Assembly: GCA_003116975.1 (NCBI GenBank)
Contig: BGKB01000213.1
Coordinates: 43,217-107,216 of the forward strand
Source: Aurantiochytrium sp. KH105
Taxonomy: Eukaryota; Sar; Bigyra; Thraustochytrida; Thraustochytriidae
Length of the DNA: 64,000 nucleotides
Direction: 5' to 3'
The translations under genes and the position numbers were made by a program. The notes beneath the pieces are model-generated. The model was given only the letters and a program-made list of their open reading frames with translations, was not told where the DNA came from and ran no database searches. Position 1 is the first letter of the stretch, and every line of letters begins with the position of its first letter. Positions 18,907-31,149 of this stretch are shown here, piece after piece.

Positions 18907-20809
18907 TTAAATGTGGGCCTGTACGCGCAGCTTGCGAAAGTACTTTCGGCGCACGGCGTGCGGCGTCCTGGGAGCCACCGCCTCGCGTGGTGGGGGAAAG
19001 GATGCACGTCGGAGAAAAGGGGATGCCCGCGGGTTGAGCGGGTTGATGCGTGGCGAGGGCCGCCCCGCCATGGGCGTATCGTCGGACGACAATGCTGGCG
19101 CGCTGAGCTCTCCTCCGCTACGCATGTCCACAAAGTAGAGCACAACCGTGCACAGGAGCGCTCCGGCTGCGCAAGCAGAGAAAATGAGTTCAATGGTTCG
19201 GTAGCTTGCCGCGATCGTATCCGGATCGCTGCCTTGGTCCGGAATGAGCTTCATGACGATCGCCGGGGCCAACGCGAGGCCTGTGTTCTGCAGGCTCATC
19301 ATGAGCCCATAGCTTGTGCTGATAAACTTGGATTCAACGACGACAGCCTAGAGTGCAAGTCAAGTATGCGTTAGTGTCGCACGCGAGCGAAAGGAATTTG
19401 GTAAGTCGTCAATACGCAGAACAAGAGAAAATGTCAGTCATGAACGGAAACGAACAAAAAAGCACGCAGCGAAAGCCAGGGAGATGACAAGGAGTGCTTT
19501 TTGGGTATTCTTTCCCTCCCTTTACGTTGCACAAGAATAGGAGCAACGGGAAACTTACAATCATGGGCCAAAGTGAGGCCGCACACGTCGAATACGTGAT
19601 ACCAAGCCAGACCATCACGCCCATGGGAGAGACCGCATGCGGAATGAACGCGAACGTGGCGTGGACGCCCAAAAGGCTGAGACAGGCCAGTCCGACAAAG
19701 AGAAGACCACGGCCAACCTTATCCATGGTCATGCCCAGCAGAGGAGAGGCAATAGCACTGACCGTGTACGGAACGGAGACAAGAAGTCCTGCAGAGACCG
19801 CATCAACGTCATCGTAGGTATCGGTGAGAAATTTGGATGCCACCGCGATAAAGACAAAAACCGCAACGTAGAACTGCACGCAAATGAAATAAATGAGAAG
19901 CTCGCGCAGCCCAATGACCTGTTTGAGCGAGAACCAAATGCCGCCGTCCGTGGCCTTGTTGGCGTCCACGCCCTGGTGCGTGCGTTCTACAACGGGCGCC
20001 CGATTCGCGAGGAGGTCCAGGTCGCCCTCTGAGCCGTGGCGCACGCCCTCGCCAAGAAGACGTTCCTCGAGCAAACCAGCGTCACCATTCTCCAGCAGGG
20101 CTTCCTGGAGCCTGGGCGCGTTCTCCTCGCGCGTAGACTCCTCAAGACGTTCATCCATGTCAAAAAATGCGTCGTCGTCATCTTCGTCTTCTTCGACGGT
20201 GAGATGCTCATACCTTGCGTCAAGAAAGCTCAAGAGAAAGCATGACAGCAGCGAGATCACACAAAAGCCTGCGCTTACCCATAAGGCAAACGAAAAGCTG
20301 TACTGTGCCGCAAGCTTGGGTTCGATGGCAAAGTTTATTGCGCTTCCCACGCGGGCAAAGCTCAGTACAATTGCAAACGCGGTGGCCAAGTCAGCGCCAC
20401 GGAACCATTTTGCGCAAAAGGCGTTTTGGCACACGGCCAGCGTCTCGCCGCCAAGACCAAACACGAAGCGACCAGAGACGCCCACGATGAAGGCCGTGCT
20501 TGCGCCAGACCACGCAGGAACGCTCGCTGCAAAGGCCACAATCGCGCACCCGATTGCCACCAGTGAACAGCAAATGGTGGCGCCTAGCCGGAGACCGAGG
20601 ACCTTGTCAATGACGATTCCGCCCACAAACGGCTGCACAGTGTTGGGAAGGCTGTACATGGAGTAGAAAAGGCCCTGCTTGCCCGGGTCATTTTCCGCGA
20701 GGATCTTGCGAAAGTCATCCGGCAGCGCGCCCGGCAGGTCGAAGCAATAGTACGAGCCCAGACTGAGCAGGCAGCAGCACACGAGCACCAGCACCCGCAC
20801 GAGGTCCAT
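18907..20809 (-). CDS. MFS transporter, MFSD1-like, two exons, 563 aa
   Basis: Human MFSD1 is a lysosomal dipeptide exporter of the major facilitator superfamily, and this protein resembles it. Features include the N-terminal SYYCFDLPGALPDDF, the loop with GGIVIDKVLGLRLG, GRFVFGLGGETLAVCQNAF in helix 4, and YSTCAASLWPM in helix 10. About twelve hydrophobic segments are present. An acidic cytosolic loop (EEDEDDDDAFFDMDE) separates the halves. Exon 1 is 19559-20809 and exon 2 is 18907-19347. The intron begins GTAAGT and ends CTCTAG, in phase 0, joining SLWPMI to AVVVESKF. The C-terminal tail is basic and disordered. I start at the ATG at 20809 (A at -3, G at +4); the frame upstream starts only at GTG. 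The lysosome/vacuole location is by analogy. Confidence 0.88.
19348..19558 (-). other. 211-base intron in the MFSD1-like gene
   Basis: Canonical GTAAGT donor and CTCTAG acceptor on the minus strand. The surrounding protein helices are continuous only when this interval is removed, and it contains a pyrimidine-rich part and in-frame nonsense. Confidence 0.85.
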
Positions 20810-22020
<1,211 letters not shown>

Positions 22021-25000
22021 ATGATGAAACGCGGGCGCCTGCAAATGGCGTCGCGGTACACGGAATTCAACCAAAGCGGGGCCTCGGGGCAGGGGGGCGA
22101 GGCGGCGGTGCCAGCATCAACCCCAGTCCAGGCATTCACGAGCTGGTCGCGGGGACGTAGAGCAGAAGACAACCAGGGCCTTGGCTCTGCAAATGAACCA
22201 GGCCCAGACCCACGCTTCGCGCGAGAGTTACCCGCGACAACGCAGCGCGAAAATAGCGTGAATCACGGCAGATCGAGAGCTTCTCAGCAGCCCCGTGCGC
22301 CAGCATCAGAGCCTCTTGAGGTCGTGTACGAGCCCTGTTTCGAACTTGACCAGGTCGCTCTGGGCCACGAGCAAGATACGGCGTCACAGAGGGAGAACTC
22401 GCGCCACGGAGAACGGGAAACACAAGCTGATGCATCCCTCGAGACACCCCAACATGGCAATCGCAGTCTCCAAGCGCAGTCATCGATGGAATCGACGCTT
22501 ACGCGAGATGGGGCTAGCCCAGGGCAAGCGCTAAACTTTGCCGACCTGGAGACGGGTTTCGACGAAGAATTTCAGCAGCTCGTGCACGAGATCGAGCCGG
22601 ACCTGACAATTTACAAAAAGGCAGACACCTTTAGCAAGCTATCAAAATTAGTGCGGGACTTTAAGCACGCTGCCGAGACGTACGGCAAAGTGATCATCAG
22701 CGAGAAGCACCTTCCCGACGAGCTCAAGTCCATTCAACCCGTGACAAACACTGTCCGCGGTTTTGCCGGCGGTGAAAAGTATATTGCCGGCAACATTTTT
22801 TTCCGCCTCCCGCAAGATGGCCACCGCATTTACGGCAGCGAAGCGCTCGCCACGAAAGAGGCCAATCACCAGCTTAAAGGGGTCACGGCGCTGCACAGTA
22901 TCAACGCGGGATTGCAGCTACCGCTCGTTGCGGTTATTCGTTATTTGGGATATAAACTCGTCGCCATGTCTCTTTTGCCCATCGAGGGAGAAAGAACGCT
23001 CTGCTACGGATCCAGCGACGGGGGCGTCAACCTCGAGGACGACGCCTTGTCCGGCAAGGTTCTCATCGAGAATGTTGCGGCCGCTCTCAATCTTGCCAAG
23101 CACCCTGTTCGGGTTACGCAGCGCTGGCGCGATCAACGACAGACTTCGGAGCGCTGGATACATTTGCCTTGCGACATGGAGGTGCATCGTATCACGCGGC
23201 CGATGCCAGCAACGGAAAACGAGGGCAACCGTGCTGATAATGGCGAGGAGAAGGGGGAGGAGGAAATACGTCACTATGTCGTGGACTTTGCGCGTCTCTT
23301 TCCACCGCAGCCACCGCATCACCTTTTGGCAGCGCTTCTTCGAGAGGCGGACGGGTTTCAGACGCAAGCAAACATTCAGACGCTCGAGGCCCAGGCCCCC
23401 GTGCAGGGCCACCACCTCGTTTACATGCTTCGCCCCGAGCTCGTTCGCGCATTTCCAACGCCATTGTCAAGTGATGCGTTTTCCAGATTTGCCTCGCGGC
23501 GCCCCGAGCACGCACATATCGAAAAGAATGTCGAGGAGGCTGCTGGTCATCTCATCAAGATTGTCATCCCGCGCGTGGCCCGAATCCTCGACGCGTCAAG
23601 ACCGGCCCACGCTATGTTTGGCAAAGATGGCATTGAGCGCAGAAGTCGTCAAATTTGTCGTGAGATGCACGCCAAGGGCGTCAATATGCGATTTCTGGGT
23701 CCTCTGTTCCGCCGCGCCGAGACCCAAGCATGCAAAGGCGATCTTTTGCTCGAGGCCGCAGCTCGGGTCTTTAAAGACCTTTTGCGAGGCGAGATGCGCA
23801 TGGCTCGAACGCGAGACGTGCGCACCGCAGTTCTGTCGCCCTATCTAGAAAGAGTAACTGCATTCCTTAATATGGGGTTCGGCGACACCCCTTGCCAAGG
23901 CATGAACGGCGTTGGTGCCGATGCGCAAAGTGAGGGCTGCGCCAATTGTGCACCATGGCGCGAAGGCGATCCGGCTCCATGCCGATGCTGTTGCGCCTAT
24001 GATTGTCGACGTGCACATCCCAGGAGCATGAACCCTCGTGGCCCATCGCGGTTTGCGGCAAGCCCTGCAGCAATGGGTTCGGCAGAGCATCTTAATTCGC
24101 AGACCCGAGCTAACTTTTGGTGCCACCGCTTGTTTGGCTTTATGCAAGAAAAGTTCTGGTTTCCGGAAAAGGCGAGATTCCGCGAGGCGCTCATTAACCT
24201 CGTGCGCGGTATGGTTCCACTTCTCAATTGTCACTGCTGCGTATGTCTATGGCGGCGATGTTTGCCTCCGGCTTGTCTCTTTGCAAGTGTGCAGTCCAAG
24301 TGCAAAATTGTACTGTCCGCGCCAATGCAGCACTCTTGTGATGCTGCTTTGCGGGAAAGTCTCGCGCCTGGGGTGGCGCAAGAGGAGAGCGTCTGGCAGG
24401 TGTCTCCCGGAGGAAGACCAGGGGCACCTGGGCCGTGGAAATCCCACTTGACGTCTCCGCAAACGCCTTCTTCGCAGCAGCAGCGAGCCCGCACTTTGCA
24501 ACGGCACGCCCCAGAGTCGCAGCACTCACAGCGCTCGCAGCGCTCGCAGTTCTCGCAGTCGCCTTGGGAGTCGCCTTCGCCACGACAACACGGTGTCTGG
24601 AGTCAATCTCGGGCGACTTCGCCCGTCACACCGCAGACCCAAAGCCATGCGCACCGCGCCGAAACACACTCGCAACAAGAAGGGCGGAGAAGGGCTCACA
24701 TGGTGTCGTGTTTTACACTTCGCACGCCTTTTCAGCCAGACAGCGACCTGGTGGACCTTGGGGCATCCACGCGCATTTTACCCATCATGGAGTACGCACA
24801 AGGCACGGAAGCGCTCATTCGTGCCAAGTTGTATGACAAGGCCAACCGCGTGCAAGAGGCAAACTACACCCGAGAGCGCGCGGTGGAGCGTCTCAGTGCA
24901 GGCTTAGACATTTGCCCTTGGGATGCGCGGCTTCGATGTAACTTGGGTATGGCACTCGAGGATCGAGGCGAGACTCGTGAGGCCTTGCGTATGTACCTGA

Positions 25001-26193
25001 GCGCAATTGCATCGAACAAGGGCAGTGGGAGAGCCTGGTATCTCGCCGCTCGCTTCATGGCGCAGTGGATTGGTCGGTCCCGGGGTGCCAATGAGCGCAC
25101 GGCCACGTCAAACATCTGCATTGAGGAAATGATGCTAGCTTTACCTGACCTCGAGCTGCGCAGCGAAGACAATGCTTACCATGTAGAGATATGCTTCGAA
25201 AAGGCCTGTACGCTGAGCCCCGGGAATCTCGACTGGAAGAAGGATTATGCAAATTTCATTCAGTATACGCGAAGGGGGGCAAAGGCAAGAGCCATTGAGA
25301 TTTACGATGAGATTCTCAGTCAAGACGCAACGCATCTAATGACGCTCAAAAATTACGCGCTCTTGCTGCAAGAGCAGGCGCTCAAATCGCTGAACAGATT
25401 GAAAAGGAACGATTCTTTGGCAAAAGTTCTTCGCGTGCGCACCAAGACTCGAAAGTCACTCGAACTTGCTCATCGGCACTTTTGCACGGCTCTGGAACTT
25501 GCTCCCACCGATGCGATAATGCACTTCCGCAATGCTTTGGTTCAGCTGGACATAGTCGTGCGAGTATTGAGTGTGAGCGAGGATCCGAATGACGGTCAAG
25601 CTGCGATTGACCTGGCCATCGACAACGCCCTGCAAAGCCTGCGTCAAGGACTCGACCTCGCTGCTGCCTTTCGCGAGGAGTCTCGAGCGCTCGGAGATCC
25701 AACGCCGCGCTTCTTTGATGACGGCGACCAGCGTCGTGCGATCATCGCTGCTACTGCGGTTCTCCGCAGAGTGGCCAAGCGTCTCGGGATTAGTCGAGAA
25801 GCAGTCGATCCTACTCGAAAAGAAGAACTTCTCGAAGCCATGAGAGATTGCTTCTCCTGGGGAACACGAATTGTAGAGGATGATCTGGAGCAGCTTGGCG
25901 TGGTCCACTACAATGCTTCCAATTTGCACTGCGACAACTACAAGAACCAGATCCTTTGTCTTCTTAATGTCATGGATCCAGGTTTTCGTTTCACGGGCCC
26001 AACATTTGCCGGCGCGTCTCGTACTTCGTCTGCTCGTTCTCGATTCTCTGACGTCGAGCTCAAGAAGGACGAAGCGATTATTGCGGAGGTAGAAGCCACT
26101 TTCTCTGCCTTACGTAGGTTGCCCGGCCGCGCAGACTTGGCCAGGGATATGTACACCGAGTATCGCAGACACTTCTTTCCAGATCCCACGTAG
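22021..26193 (+). CDS. Clu-domain and TPR protein, 1390 aa
   Basis: Residues about 180-430 match the central domain of Clustered-mitochondria (CLU1/Tif31) proteins: YGSEALATKEANHQLKG, then LVAVIRYLGYKLVAMSLLP, CYGSSDGGVNL, and a closing HYVVDFARLFPPQPP segment. Clu proteins are cytosolic, bind mRNAs for mitochondrial proteins and affect mitochondrial distribution. Residues 1-170 are disordered. Residues about 630-800 include many Cys/His (such as CANC, CRCCC and CHCCVC), followed by a Gln/Ser/Pro-rich linker. Residues about 925-1230 hold TPR-like helices (LRCNLGMALEDRGETREAL, MTLKNYALLLQEQAL). The N-terminal Clu part is present but the order and insertions are unusual; an undetected intron in the Cys-rich part (24,200-24,700) is possible. 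The ATG at 22021 is followed directly by a second ATG. Confidence 0.78.
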   Translation: MMKRGRLQMASRYTEFNQSGASGQGGEAAVPASTPVQAFTSWSRGRRAEDNQGLGSANEPGPDPRFARELPATTQRENSVNHGRSRASQQPRAPASEPLEVVYEPCFELDQVALGHEQDTASQRENSRHGERETQADASLETPQHGNRSLQAQSSMESTLTRDGASPGQALNFADLETGFDEEFQQLVHEIEPDLTIYKKADTFSKLSKLVRDFKHAAETYGKVIISEKHLPDELKSIQPVTNTVRGFAGGEKYIAGNIFFRLPQDGHRIYGSEALATKEANHQLKGVTALHSINAGLQLPLVAVIRYLGYKLVAMSLLPIEGERTLCYGSSDGGVNLEDDALSGKVLIENVAAALNLAKHPVRVTQRWRDQRQTSERWIHLPCDMEVHRITRPMPATENEGNRADNGEEKGEEEIRHYVVDFARLFPPQPPHHLLAALLREADGFQTQANIQTLEAQAPVQGHHLVYMLRPELVRAFPTPLSSDAFSRFASRRPEHAHIEKNVEEAAGHLIKIVIPRVARILDASRPAHAMFGKDGIERRSRQICREMHAKGVNMRFLGPLFRRAETQACKGDLLLEAAARVFKDLLRGEMRMARTRDVRTAVLSPYLERVTAFLNMGFGDTPCQGMNGVGADAQSEGCANCAPWREGDPAPCRCCCAYDCRRAHPRSMNPRGPSRFAASPAAMGSAEHLNSQTRANFWCHRLFGFMQEKFWFPEKARFREALINLVRGMVPLLNCHCCVCLWRRCLPPACLFASVQSKCKIVLSAPMQHSCDAALRESLAPGVAQEESVWQVSPGGRPGAPGPWKSHLTSPQTPSSQQQRARTLQRHAPESQHSQRSQRSQFSQSPWESPSPRQHGVWSQSRATSPVTPQTQSHAHRAETHSQQEGRRRAHMVSCFTLRTPFQPDSDLVDLGASTRILPIMEYAQGTEALIRAKLYDKANRVQEANYTRERAVERLSAGLDICPWDARLRCNLGMALEDRGETREALRMYLSAIASNKGSGRAWYLAARFMAQWIGRSRGANERTATSNICIEEMMLALPDLELRSEDNAYHVEICFEKACTLSPGNLDWKKDYANFIQYTRRGAKARAIEIYDEILSQDATHLMTLKNYALLLQEQALKSLNRLKRNDSLAKVLRVRTKTRKSLELAHRHFCTALELAPTDAIMHFRNALVQLDIVVRVLSVSEDPNDGQAAIDLAIDNALQSLRQGLDLAAAFREESRALGDPTPRFFDDGDQRRAIIAATAVLRRVAKRLGISREAVDPTRKEELLEAMRDCFSWGTRIVEDDLEQLGVVHYNASNLHCDNYKNQILCLLNVMDPGFRFTGPTFAGASRTSSARSRFSDVELKKDEAIIAEVEATFSALRRLPGRADLARDMYTEYRRHFFPDPT

Positions 26194-27074
26194 GTAGTAG
26201 ACCTTTACAATTTTTAATAATCAAAGATCATGTTGCTGGCGAGCATATGATGTAAAACAGCCGAGAGTAGCATACGAGTCACCCCGCATGGCTTTGAAGG
26301 CCAAATCTCTCGAATTCACGTATTTTTAGTGCACGAATTGAAAGCGGAGAGCAGCTAGCTACAGCTTCTCCTCGAGCTGCGCGACCTCTGGGAAGTCCTT
26401 TTCAAGAGCGAGTATAGCCTCTTGTTTAGAAATGAGTACACATGTACAAGTTCGATCTTTCCGACACTGTGGCAAGTTTTGAGACCCTAGATCTCATGAA
26501 GGGAAGTGACGGGATTGGCAATCCTATACCGATTTGATTCTGGTAAGGAGCTCTGAGGCAGCCTCACAACTTCCTTTTTCGAGACCAGACACCAAAGATT
26601 CCTTGCACAACTTCGCAACCGATGGCGGCTTCATGCGATTACTTTTTTAGTCAACATCTCCAGCACAACTTCGCAGCGATGGCTTCATTCGAAGCCAAGA
26701 GTTCTTACACAATCCAGACGCACAAGACGCCAAGTGCTCTTTCCAGCTGCAGCAACCATTGGCACTGCTCGTGCTCCCCCCCCCCCCCCACCCACCTAAC
26801 GACCACGCCAAATGACGGTTAGGTGGTTAGAACTTCGCCAGTACACACGCAGGGTTGCCAGAGGATCGCGAGAGCAGAAACTCATCACCGCATAGCGCAG
26901 CACTCCAAAAGAGAGCGCGGAGCGGTCGGAGGAGGTGTAGAGCGCGAGCGGGCGGAGAAAGCAAAGCGGCACGCTCAGGGACGTCAAGACCCTTACGAGC
27001 ACAGACAGATAGAGAAAGAGAGAAGAAAGCAAGAGAGCAACGAGCGGGAGTGATTTCGTTTTGCAAAGGGGACG
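26194..27074. other. Intergenic region
   Basis: An 881-base gap between two same-strand genes. The first half is AT-richer (3' UTR). A 14-base C run lies at 26776-26789. An imperfect direct duplication is visible: GCACAACTTCGCA followed by GATGG and GCTTCAT at about 26602-26633 and again at about 26663-26690. A 66-codon ATG frame at 26622-26822 covers it but has no recognisable content. Confidence 0.5.
26776..26789. repeat. Poly-C run
   Basis: Fourteen consecutive C bases, a site liable to length error in reads. Confidence 0.9.
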
Positions 27075-30000
27075 ATGGTTGAGCTCACGCAGGTCCTTTC
27101 GGCGCTACTTTCCGTGGACAACAACACGCGAGGGCAAGCGGAGAAGGTGTACCATGAGATGCTCAAAGCTGACCCTGGACGCGTCGTGGCGTCGCTGGTT
27201 GAGAATGCTGCATCAGCACAAGTGGATCTCGCGAGCCGGCACTTGGCCTTGGTCCTCACTCGACGCGCAATTCGTGGAGAGGCTTGGCACAACATGGCCA
27301 CGCACACGAAGCAGGGCGCCGTCAAGGTCATTGTCGATCTTCTGGAAAGGGAAGACAATGTGCGACTAGACATGATGGCCGTTCACGCGCTGGTCGTCGT
27401 CCCGGCTCAGGAGCTGGCTCAGAACGGCCAGCTCGTGGGATGGGCGATCGAGCAATTGAGCAAGGTTGGATCGGAAAAGCGCGTCGTCTTTCTCTTTTTG
27501 CTGGGCAAGCTCGCCGAGTTCTGCTTCGATCTGGTCAAACCTCATGTACGCAGGGTGATTGAGGTGCTTGGCCAGTGCGTGCAGCAGACACAAGAAGTGG
27601 AGACGCAACTCTTTGCGTCCGAAGCCGTGTGCCAAGTGGCTCTTAGCTTTGAGCGTCCGCAGGAACTTCGATCTTTCCTGGAAGACGCCCTCCCTGCAAT
27701 GCTTGACGCCGTTTCGCGCGGGCTGGGAGAGAACAGCTCGCAGCGCGCCCAGGATCAGGCCGTGCGCATGCTCGAGGCACTCGACGCGCTGAGCGCCAAG
27801 TGCATGTGGGCCTTTGACAAATCTCTGGGCCCTATGTGCGTTTCTCTGCTGCAGCTCGCTGAGCGTGCATCGCTTGACGATGGTACGCGCTGCCAAGCGC
27901 TGTCGCTCTTTGTGGAGTTGGCTCGAAAACGCTCCAAGCTGGCTCTCGGCGGAGACGCCGGCTTTGTTGACAATCTCCTCAGGCTCCTGCTCCGTCTTCA
28001 ATGCGAAGACGAGGACTGGCTCGACGATTGGGCCGAGGACTTTCACCCCTCGCCTGCGGACATGCTTCTCGTGCTAAGCCCAGGAATGCGTGGGAGCGCG
28101 CTTTCTTCGCTGGAGACCCTGGCTGCCAGTGTCTCGGCGGAAGCCGACAAGGAGAACTTTCTCTCGGCCATCTTCAAGTCAATCGTTCCAGCTTTGCAGT
28201 CGGGCGCTCCGGCGGAGCGACTTGCGGGCGTTTCCTCGATGGGCGTTCTCGCGGGCGCGCTCGGCAAGCAAATGCGATCCTCGCTGGGGGATCTTGTGCA
28301 CTCGACGCAGAATTTGTGCAGAGACGCCGACTCGCGCGTGCAGTACATGGCGCTTGCGGCGCTGCGGGAGCTCGTCCTCTCGCCGGGCCTCAAGGGGGCC
28401 TTTCGTGACGACAATGCAGAGATGGGCGCTTCGATTCTCAGCACGATGCTCGCGGTCCTCGAGGCGGGCGCCTCGGCCCCGGTCGTGCGGTCATGCGCGT
28501 GCAGAGGTCTTGAAGCCTTTCTTGACGAGGAGCTCTGTCCCACGGAGCAGATTGAGGGCCCTCAGACGCAGAGGCTCATTCGCGCTCTGGTGGCCTGCCT
28601 GCAAAACGGCAGCGTCGGGCTCCAAGAGGACGCCATGATGGCGCTAGGGCAGGTGGCCGCTGTGGCGGGCGCCGGATTTGGCGCCTTTTACGAGGAACTT
28701 GTTCCCGGCATCAAGCAGGTCATTGCCGCCCCCGCAGGCCAGGCACCCGTGTCTTCGCGCAAGATCGGCGGTGAGGGCAATCAGGACGCAGTGCGCGGCG
28801 GAGGTGCGCTGCGCGGCGCCGCGATGTCATGCATCGCTGCCATTGCCGAGGCCGTGGGCAAGGAACGCTTCCAAAAGGACGCCGACGAGGTCATGGGTCT
28901 CTTGTTGCAGGCAAGCGCGGACGACTTTTTGGCGCAGGACGGAATCTTCGACTTTTGCAAGCGAGTCTCGGTGGTCCTGGGCGACGACTTTGTCCCGTAC
29001 CTGCCACATGTGCTGCCTATCATTTACCGTGCCCTGGACATGGACGTTGGTCTCAACGTACAAGATGTACTTGCCGGCGACGGAAATGGTGCGGCTGGCT
29101 CCTCTTCTGCCGAAGCCGCGGCTGCCGGTATGCTCGACGACTCGAATGGTCTGGCTACCGTGACCAAGGATGTCCGCGGCGCGGGAACGTACCGGGTGAC
29201 GGCCAATGTTTACGTGCTGCAGATGCGCGTCAATGCTCTCGATGCGCTCGATAGCATTGCCGACGCCGTGGGAGCCGGGATGAGCCCATTTCTCGAGGAG
29301 GCTCTCACGGTGGTTCTGCCTGCCATCAACGACAAGCTCAACGTGTACGCCGCCGTTAAGGCCGCGGAAGGTGCGGCCTCGCTGCTGCACGCCGCCTGGA
29401 AGTCGCTCTTTGAGCAGGGCCATACCATGGAGCCCGCGCAAAAGCTGCTCGTGACAATTTGCACCGCGCTGCTGTCTGGACTGGAGCAGGCAAGTCAAAC
29501 GGATCCGGACGAGGATCCTCTGGAGCACAGCTCGGGGCCCGAGCACCGCGCTGGGTTCGCAAGCGCTTTTGAGCGATGCATGCGCATCTGCTGGTTCTCT
29601 GGTGGCGAAGACTATGACGAGGAAAGTGGCCGCCCTCAGCCGGAACTCGTGCCGCCTCTTCAGCTTGTCCCGCAGATGGTCAATGTGCTGCGCAGCGTTG
29701 CGGCTCGGAGCGTGCAGCGCCGCGCAGAGGCCGTTCTGCGCATGAACAATGCGGGCTACGAAGCCGAGGCTATCGAAGAGTACATGGAAGAGCTCAACGA
29801 GTGGGAGACGGAGTTCATGACCGACATCATTGACAGCATTGGCTACATTCTCAAGCTCATTGGCCCTCCCGTGCTTCCCGTCTTTGACGAGATCCTGCAC
29901 CCGTTTCTGCAGGTCATTCTTGTCGACCAAAGCGACGCGCTGCGGCACAACGCCATGTGTTTGTATGACGACATTATCGAGTACGGAGGTGCCGGCGCCC

Positions 30001-30638
30001 ACAAGTACTTGGACACCTGCTATCCTGCCATGATCCAATATGCGCAGAGCGATCATGAGCCTCTGCAGCAGAGCGCCATTTATGGCATTGGGCAAGTTGC
30101 GGAGCACGCGCCAAAGCGGTTCGCGCAAGACGCGGGCCGCGTCGTCCAGCTGTTGTCGACGATCATCACGCAGCCCGACGCTCGCGAGGAGGATAACATT
30201 GACGTCACAGAGAATGCCGTATCCGTCTTGGGCAAGGTTTACGCACACCACAAGCAAAACGTGCCCGCCACCGAACTCATGCAGCTTTGGCTGCAGCATC
30301 TCCCACTAACCGAAGACCTTGCCGAGGCCAAGTACTCGCACAGGCTGCTTGTCCGCCTGCTCGCGGAGAACGATGCTGGCGTACTCGGTCCCAACCAGGC
30401 CAACCTTTCACAGATCCTTCGTGTTCTTGCCGCACTCTTGGCTACCGTCACCGAAAACGAGAAGACTGCCGAATCTGGCGCCGACGACGACGACCTCAAG
30501 GACATTGTCGACAAGTACACGGAGGAAGCACTCCCGGACCTTTTATCTTCCATGCTAAAGTCTGCGCCGGATGCGCAACGCATGGTTGCGCAGCTTCCGC
30601 AGGCCTCGCAGCAGGTTATTCAGGACCTTCTTTCATGA
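27075..30638 (+). CDS. Importin beta-family karyopherin, importin-5 (Kap121) like, 1187 aa
   Basis: This nuclear import receptor, a HEAT-repeat solenoid, carries ribosomal proteins and histones through nuclear pores in a RanGTP-controlled way. The N-terminus (LLSVDNNTRGQAEKVYHEML ... LASRHLALVLTRRAI) is the usual Ran-binding importin start. HEAT-like helix pairs continue throughout. The late segment CLYDDIIEYGGAGAHKY and SAIYGIGQVAEHAPKRF is characteristic of the importin-5/Kap121 branch. At 1187 residues it is about 90 longer than the human and yeast proteins; the extra length lies in loops, e.g. a Gly/Ser/Ala stretch near residues 665-690. There is no intron. The ATG at 27075 begins Met-Val-Glu-Leu, in family register. 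Confidence 0.93.
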   Translation: MVELTQVLSALLSVDNNTRGQAEKVYHEMLKADPGRVVASLVENAASAQVDLASRHLALVLTRRAIRGEAWHNMATHTKQGAVKVIVDLLEREDNVRLDMMAVHALVVVPAQELAQNGQLVGWAIEQLSKVGSEKRVVFLFLLGKLAEFCFDLVKPHVRRVIEVLGQCVQQTQEVETQLFASEAVCQVALSFERPQELRSFLEDALPAMLDAVSRGLGENSSQRAQDQAVRMLEALDALSAKCMWAFDKSLGPMCVSLLQLAERASLDDGTRCQALSLFVELARKRSKLALGGDAGFVDNLLRLLLRLQCEDEDWLDDWAEDFHPSPADMLLVLSPGMRGSALSSLETLAASVSAEADKENFLSAIFKSIVPALQSGAPAERLAGVSSMGVLAGALGKQMRSSLGDLVHSTQNLCRDADSRVQYMALAALRELVLSPGLKGAFRDDNAEMGASILSTMLAVLEAGASAPVVRSCACRGLEAFLDEELCPTEQIEGPQTQRLIRALVACLQNGSVGLQEDAMMALGQVAAVAGAGFGAFYEELVPGIKQVIAAPAGQAPVSSRKIGGEGNQDAVRGGGALRGAAMSCIAAIAEAVGKERFQKDADEVMGLLLQASADDFLAQDGIFDFCKRVSVVLGDDFVPYLPHVLPIIYRALDMDVGLNVQDVLAGDGNGAAGSSSAEAAAAGMLDDSNGLATVTKDVRGAGTYRVTANVYVLQMRVNALDALDSIADAVGAGMSPFLEEALTVVLPAINDKLNVYAAVKAAEGAASLLHAAWKSLFEQGHTMEPAQKLLVTICTALLSGLEQASQTDPDEDPLEHSSGPEHRAGFASAFERCMRICWFSGGEDYDEESGRPQPELVPPLQLVPQMVNVLRSVAARSVQRRAEAVLRMNNAGYEAEAIEEYMEELNEWETEFMTDIIDSIGYILKLIGPPVLPVFDEILHPFLQVILVDQSDALRHNAMCLYDDIIEYGGAGAHKYLDTCYPAMIQYAQSDHEPLQQSAIYGIGQVAEHAPKRFAQDAGRVVQLLSTIITQPDAREEDNIDVTENAVSVLGKVYAHHKQNVPATELMQLWLQHLPLTEDLAEAKYSHRLLVRLLAENDAGVLGPNQANLSQILRVLAALLATVTENEKTAESGADDDDLKDIVDKYTEEALPDLLSSMLKSAPDAQRMVAQLPQASQQVIQDLLS

Positions 30639-31149
30639 GTATGCATTCTAATTTTATCTTTTTTCTTCAAGTTTCCTGCGCTGTGTGAAAATGATGCAGC
30701 GAGCGACTTTGTTCGCGCGACCAAAAACCGTTTCCCGACGTATACCTGAGATGACGTTGGCCCGTCTTTTTCGCGCGGCAGGCGCTCTCCGCGCGATCCC
30801 ACTGACATGGCATTCTTCCTTTGGGTTCCCGCTTCTTCACTCAACTCTTTTCATCATCGCTTCCGCCTCCGTCATCGCTTCCACCACTTGCTTGTGTGCT
30901 TTTGCCCCTTCTTGCTTTCGCCTTAGCTTTTTGGCCTTTTCACGCCTTTTCATAACGTGATCCTTCAGCGCGCGAGCGAGCGAGCGAGCGAGCGGCCGAG
31001 CCGAGCCGCCACGCCGCGCCGCGCCGCGCCGGGCCAAGCGCAGCGAAGCCGCGCCGCGCCGAGCCAAGCGAAGCGAAGCCACACTTGCCAGGGCAGCGCA
31101 GCGCGCGCGCGCGGAAGGGGCAATAGAAGAGACGAGAAAGGGAGCAAGC
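30639..31149. other. Intergenic region, repeat-rich leader
   Basis: No gene is seen. From 30968 to about 31110 the sequence is GAGC, GCCGC and AAGCG/CGAAGC simple repeats, part of the Cdc73 leader. Confidence 0.6.
30968..31090. repeat. GAGC and CCGCG/AAGCG simple repeats
   Basis: Six GAGC/GCGA copies are followed by degenerate GCCGCGCC and AAGCGAAGC units, ending about 60 bases before the Cdc73 ATG. Confidence 0.8.
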
